NCBI RefSeq assembly: GCF_003201875.1
Contig: NZ_QJKD01000006.1
Location: 248,001-312,000 of the forward strand
Reading direction: 5' to 3'
Source of the DNA: Hungatella effluvii
GTDB lineage: Bacteria; Bacillota; Clostridia; Lachnospirales; Lachnospiraceae
Length of the DNA stretch: 64,000 bases
Under the pieces are notes generated by a model. That model had not been told where the DNA came from. It made no database searches and saw only the letters and a program-made list of their open reading frames with translations. Shown here one piece after another: positions 61,519-64,000 of the stretch; position 1 is the first letter of the stretch; every line of letters starts with the position of its first letter. Position numbers and translations under genes: made by a program.

Positions 61519-63579
61519 CTATTTTGTTTTTTTATAATTAGCCGCCGCCGCATCAAATGCGCCCCGAAGGCCGTATTGATTGTTCAGCCTTAATACATTG
61601 GCCGTGCGTCCAGCGACAAAATTCTCGAGTTTCTGCATGTATTCATCGGAGGTAATGCTTCCCTCCGCCACGTAGGTAAGCCCTTTTTCCCAGCTGGCCG
61701 TCAGCTCTGGATTCAAAAGCTGGCGGATCGAGGCGTTTACCACGTCAAAGATCATCTCCCCTAAGAGTGTCGGGGTAATAACCTGGGTCTTCTGGTTTAA
61801 AGCCAGATATTTAATATTGAACAGCTTCTTTAAAATCTCGGCACGGGTCGCACTGGTTCCGATGCCGCTTCCCTTGATCTGGGCCCGCAGCTCATCGTCC
61901 TCGATCAGCTGGCCCGCATTCTCCATGGCCAGAATCATGGAACCGGAGGTATAGCGCTTGGGAGGTGATGTCTCTCCCTCCTTGATGGCCAGACTCTTAA
62001 GGGGGATTACAGCGCCCTTCTTCAGAGTCCCCAGCATGGCGATGAATTCCGGATTATCCATGTTTTTCTGTGTGGAATCCGCGCTGCCCTCCTCGGAGTC
62101 TCCGGAGCCATTCTCCGCCTGTCCGTCCTTTGGCTTGGCATCTGTTTTTTTCTTGCTTCCCGGAACATCCGCCACCTTTAAGTACCCTGCCTCCAGCATG
62201 ACTCGGAAGTTTGCAAAAAAGTGCTCCTTATCGATAACCAGCTCCAGCGCGTATTTCTGGTAGATGGCCGGAGGATAAAAGATGCTTAAAAATCGTCTGG
62301 CAATTACCTCATAGACCTTCGCGGAAAGCGGCGACAGGCTTCGTAAGGCCCCCATGCCCTGTCCGGTCGGTATGATTGCGTAATGGTCCGTAATCTGTTT
62401 ATCATTCACGTACCGTGTTTTTGCAATCCCTTTAAAGGAACCGGACTCCAGTGCTTCGGCGGCAAAACCTGCCAGCGGTTCAAAGTTCTTTAAGCCTCCG
62501 ATGTTCTTGTAGATCTCCTTCGCCACTGCGGTGGAAAGGACTCTGGCATCGGTTCTCGGATACGTGACCAGTTTCTTTTCATACAGTTCCTGGACGACCT
62601 TCAAGGTCTCATCCGGACTGATCTTAAACATCTTGGAGCAGTCATTCTGAAGCTCCGCCAGGTTGTAAAGAAGCGGGGGATTCTTCGTCTCCTTCTTCTT
62701 CTCGATGGCCTGCAGCACCGCATTCATGGGCTGAACCGCGGAAAGTGCTTCGATTAAGGCTTCCGCTGTCTTTCTCTCTTTAAATCCGTTCTCCTTATAG
62801 AGATACGGGGATTCAAAATATCTGGAGCCCGGGGCGCTTTTCCACTCTCCGTCAAAATCCATGTCCTGAGGTGAGAACGTACCGATCACCCGGTAAAATG
62901 GAGTCTTAACAAAGTCCCTGATCTCCCGCTCCCGCCGGATTACCATGCCCATGACACACGTCATGACGCGTCCCACGGAAATCACCGTATTCTTTCCGGT
63001 CCTTAAGTAATTCGAAATATTCTGCCCATACTTTAGTGTGAGCAGACGGGAAAAATTAATTCCCATCAAATAATCTTCTTTTGCCCTTAAATAGGCTGAG
63101 GCGGAAAGATTATCGTATTCCGTCTCATCTTTTGCCTCCCTGATTCCTCTTAAAATCTCTTCCTCTGTCTGGGAGTCGATCCATACCCGCTTTTGGGCCT
63201 TATCCTTCACATCAGCCATCTGGGCCACCAGACGGTAAATATATTCTCCCTCGCGCCCCGAGTCAGTGCAGACATATATCGTATCCACGTCTGGCCGGTT
63301 CAGCAGACCGCTTACGATTTTAAACTGTTTTTCGACGCTGGGAATCACTTCATATTTAAATTCTTTCGGTAAAAAAGGCAGAGTCTCGAGACTCCATCTC
63401 TTGTATTTTGGATCGTAGCATTCCGGATAGCTCATGGTAACTAAATGGCCTACGCACCATGTGACAATTGCCTGTTCTGATTCAATATAACCATCGCTGC
63501 GCCTTCCGTTTATCTTAAGCGCGTTGGCAAATTCCTGTGCTACACTTGGTTTTTCTGCAATGTATAAAGATTTTGACAT
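61519..63579 (-). CDS. topB: DNA topoisomerase III
   Basis: 686 residues, type IA enzyme. TOPRIM acidic motif DSGREGEYIYRLVAQ, active-site Tyr in LVTYPRTDARVLS, gate domains, and no C-terminal zinc fingers, as for many Firmicute plasmid- or chromosome-encoded TopB. An acidic, Gly/Ser/Lys-rich loop (~485-510, KPKDGQAENGSGDSEEGSAD) is inserted. Start 63579 (MSKSLYIAEKPS). It resolves recombination and replication intermediates. Confidence 0.95.
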   Translation of the reverse strand: MSKSLYIAEKPSVAQEFANALKINGRRSDGYIESEQAIVTWCVGHLVTMSYPECYDPKYKRWSLETLPFLPKEFKYEVIPSVEKQFKIVSGLLNRPDVDTIYVCTDSGREGEYIYRLVAQMADVKDKAQKRVWIDSQTEEEILRGIREAKDETEYDNLSASAYLRAKEDYLMGINFSRLLTLKYGQNISNYLRTGKNTVISVGRVMTCVMGMVIRREREIRDFVKTPFYRVIGTFSPQDMDFDGEWKSAPGSRYFESPYLYKENGFKERKTAEALIEALSAVQPMNAVLQAIEKKKETKNPPLLYNLAELQNDCSKMFKISPDETLKVVQELYEKKLVTYPRTDARVLSTAVAKEIYKNIGGLKNFEPLAGFAAEALESGSFKGIAKTRYVNDKQITDHYAIIPTGQGMGALRSLSPLSAKVYEVIARRFLSIFYPPAIYQKYALELVIDKEHFFANFRVMLEAGYLKVADVPGSKKKTDAKPKDGQAENGSGDSEEGSADSTQKNMDNPEFIAMLGTLKKGAVIPLKSLAIKEGETSPPKRYTSGSMILAMENAGQLIEDDELRAQIKGSGIGTSATRAEILKKLFNIKYLALNQKTQVITPTLLGEMIFDVVNASIRQLLNPELTASWEKGLTYVAEGSITSDEYMQKLENFVAGRTANVLRLNNQYGLRGAFDAAAANYKKTK

Positions 63580-63614
63580 GTATATCCCCACTGATTTCTA
63601 TTCATAACCCGTCT

Positions 63615-63643
63615 ATTATACCATTGAAAATCCGGAATATCAA
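63615..63643 (-). promoter_or_regulatory. Promoter of topB
   Basis: Minus strand TTGATA (63643-63638), 17 bases, TATAAT (63620-63615); it overlaps the divergent YbaK promoter. Confidence 0.75.
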
Positions 63644-63652
63644 TGATACAAT
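63624..63652 (+). promoter_or_regulatory. Promoter of the YbaK gene
   Basis: TTGAAA (63624-63629), 17 bases, TACAAT (63647-63652), interlocked with the topB promoter on the other strand. Confidence 0.65.
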
Positions 63653-63703
63653 TATAAACAATTCTATTTCTATTTTATTACGTTAAAGTGAAGGAGTCTT
63701 ATT

Positions 63704-64000
63704 ATGTCTATTGCAAAAGTAAAAGAATATCTGAGAGATTACGGCAGAGACTGTGACGTACAGGAGTTTCCGGTGTCCAGTGCCACGGTGGAATTAGCGG
63801 CCAAAGCGCTGTCCGTAGAACCCGCCCGCATCGCCAAAACCCTTTCTTTTCATGGAGATGAAACGAACGGCTGTATCCTGATTGTCACAGCCGGAGACAT
63901 GAAGATCGACAACGCCAAGTTTAAGAAACAGTTCGGTTTTAAGGCCCGGATGCTGGGCGCCGAGGAAGTCGCCATGCTGACCGGCCACGAGGTGGGCGGC
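63704..64000 (+). CDS. YbaK/ProX-like aminoacyl-tRNA deacylase, 5' part
   Basis: The window ends inside this gene; 99 residues are visible. The pattern SVEPARIAKTLSFHGDE (AKTLxF), ILIVTAGDMKIDNAKFKKQF and the GHEVGG motif identify the Cys-tRNA(Pro)/Ala-tRNA(Pro) deacylase superfamily (YbaK/EbsC). It probably removes wrongly attached amino acids from tRNA. AAGGAG sits seven bases before the ATG. Confidence 0.9.
   Translation, partial: MSIAKVKEYLRDYGRDCDVQEFPVSSATVELAAKALSVEPARIAKTLSFHGDETNGCILIVTAGDMKIDNAKFKKQFGFKARMLGAEEVAMLTGHEVGG

Overview
The window reads as chromosome from a Gram-positive, low-to-medium-GC anaerobe of the Clostridia, most likely Lachnospiraceae (Clostridium cluster XIVa). 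This is inferred from AGGAGG-type ribosome sites, TTGACA/TATAAT promoters with 17-nt spacing, Firmicute marker pairs (DUF177-rpmF, ackA with pduL, ACT with DUF711) and typical protein families (YesM/YesN, DUF3169, TmcAL, Rpn). The genus is not resolved.

Layout. 1-2 kb: the end of an AraC-type regulator and an Rpn/PD-(D/E)XK nuclease gene. 2-11.6 kb: a solute-binding protein, a fused permease and an ATPase form an ABC importer behind a long structured 5' leader; next to it a lipoprotein receptor, YesM-type kinase and YesN-type regulator form a three-part sensory operon that probably controls it. 11.7-15.5 kb: a small remnant, a choline-binding-repeat surface protein and a GH31 glycosidase. 15.7-18.9 kb: a lone carB. 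19-21 kb: a translationally coupled pair of an unusual Cys-containing lipoprotein and a radical SAM/SPASM enzyme, the best candidate here for an undescribed system. 21-26 kb: catalase, GNAT, then tdh-kbl for threonine breakdown. 26-27.1 kb: DUF3169 membrane protein and XRE repressor under three identical palindromic operators. 27.8-31.4 kb: the biotin operon bioY-bioB-bioD-bioA with two BirA boxes.

31.5-37.5 kb: OmpR/HAMP two-component system followed by an ABC exporter whose permease is fused to an M1 metallopeptidase. 37.6-39.6 kb: a Y-family polymerase and YolD-like partner behind a LexA box. 39.8-52.6 kb: housekeeping genes on the minus strand (rpmF, DUF177, ackA, pduL, methyltransferase, DUF711/ACT, YycJ-type hydrolase, coaE, polA, zinc-finger anti-sigma-like protein), with tmcAL on plus. 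53.1 kb: tRNA-Leu(CAA). 53.3-56.3 kb: a small accessory patch with an XRE regulator, an Imm26-like protein, a 48-residue membrane protein, a frameshifted small gene and a start-less methyltransferase fragment, which looks like decayed toxin-immunity or mobile DNA. 56.4-64 kb: a DUF4163/DUF3298-like lipoprotein, uraA-upp uracil salvage, an NSS transporter, a left-handed beta-helix protein, topB, and the start of a YbaK deacylase cut by the window end.

No insertion sequence, prophage, CRISPR array or rRNA was seen. Functional calls rest on reading motifs in the translated sequence; no database search was possible. Promoter, operator and riboregulator calls are pattern-based predictions.
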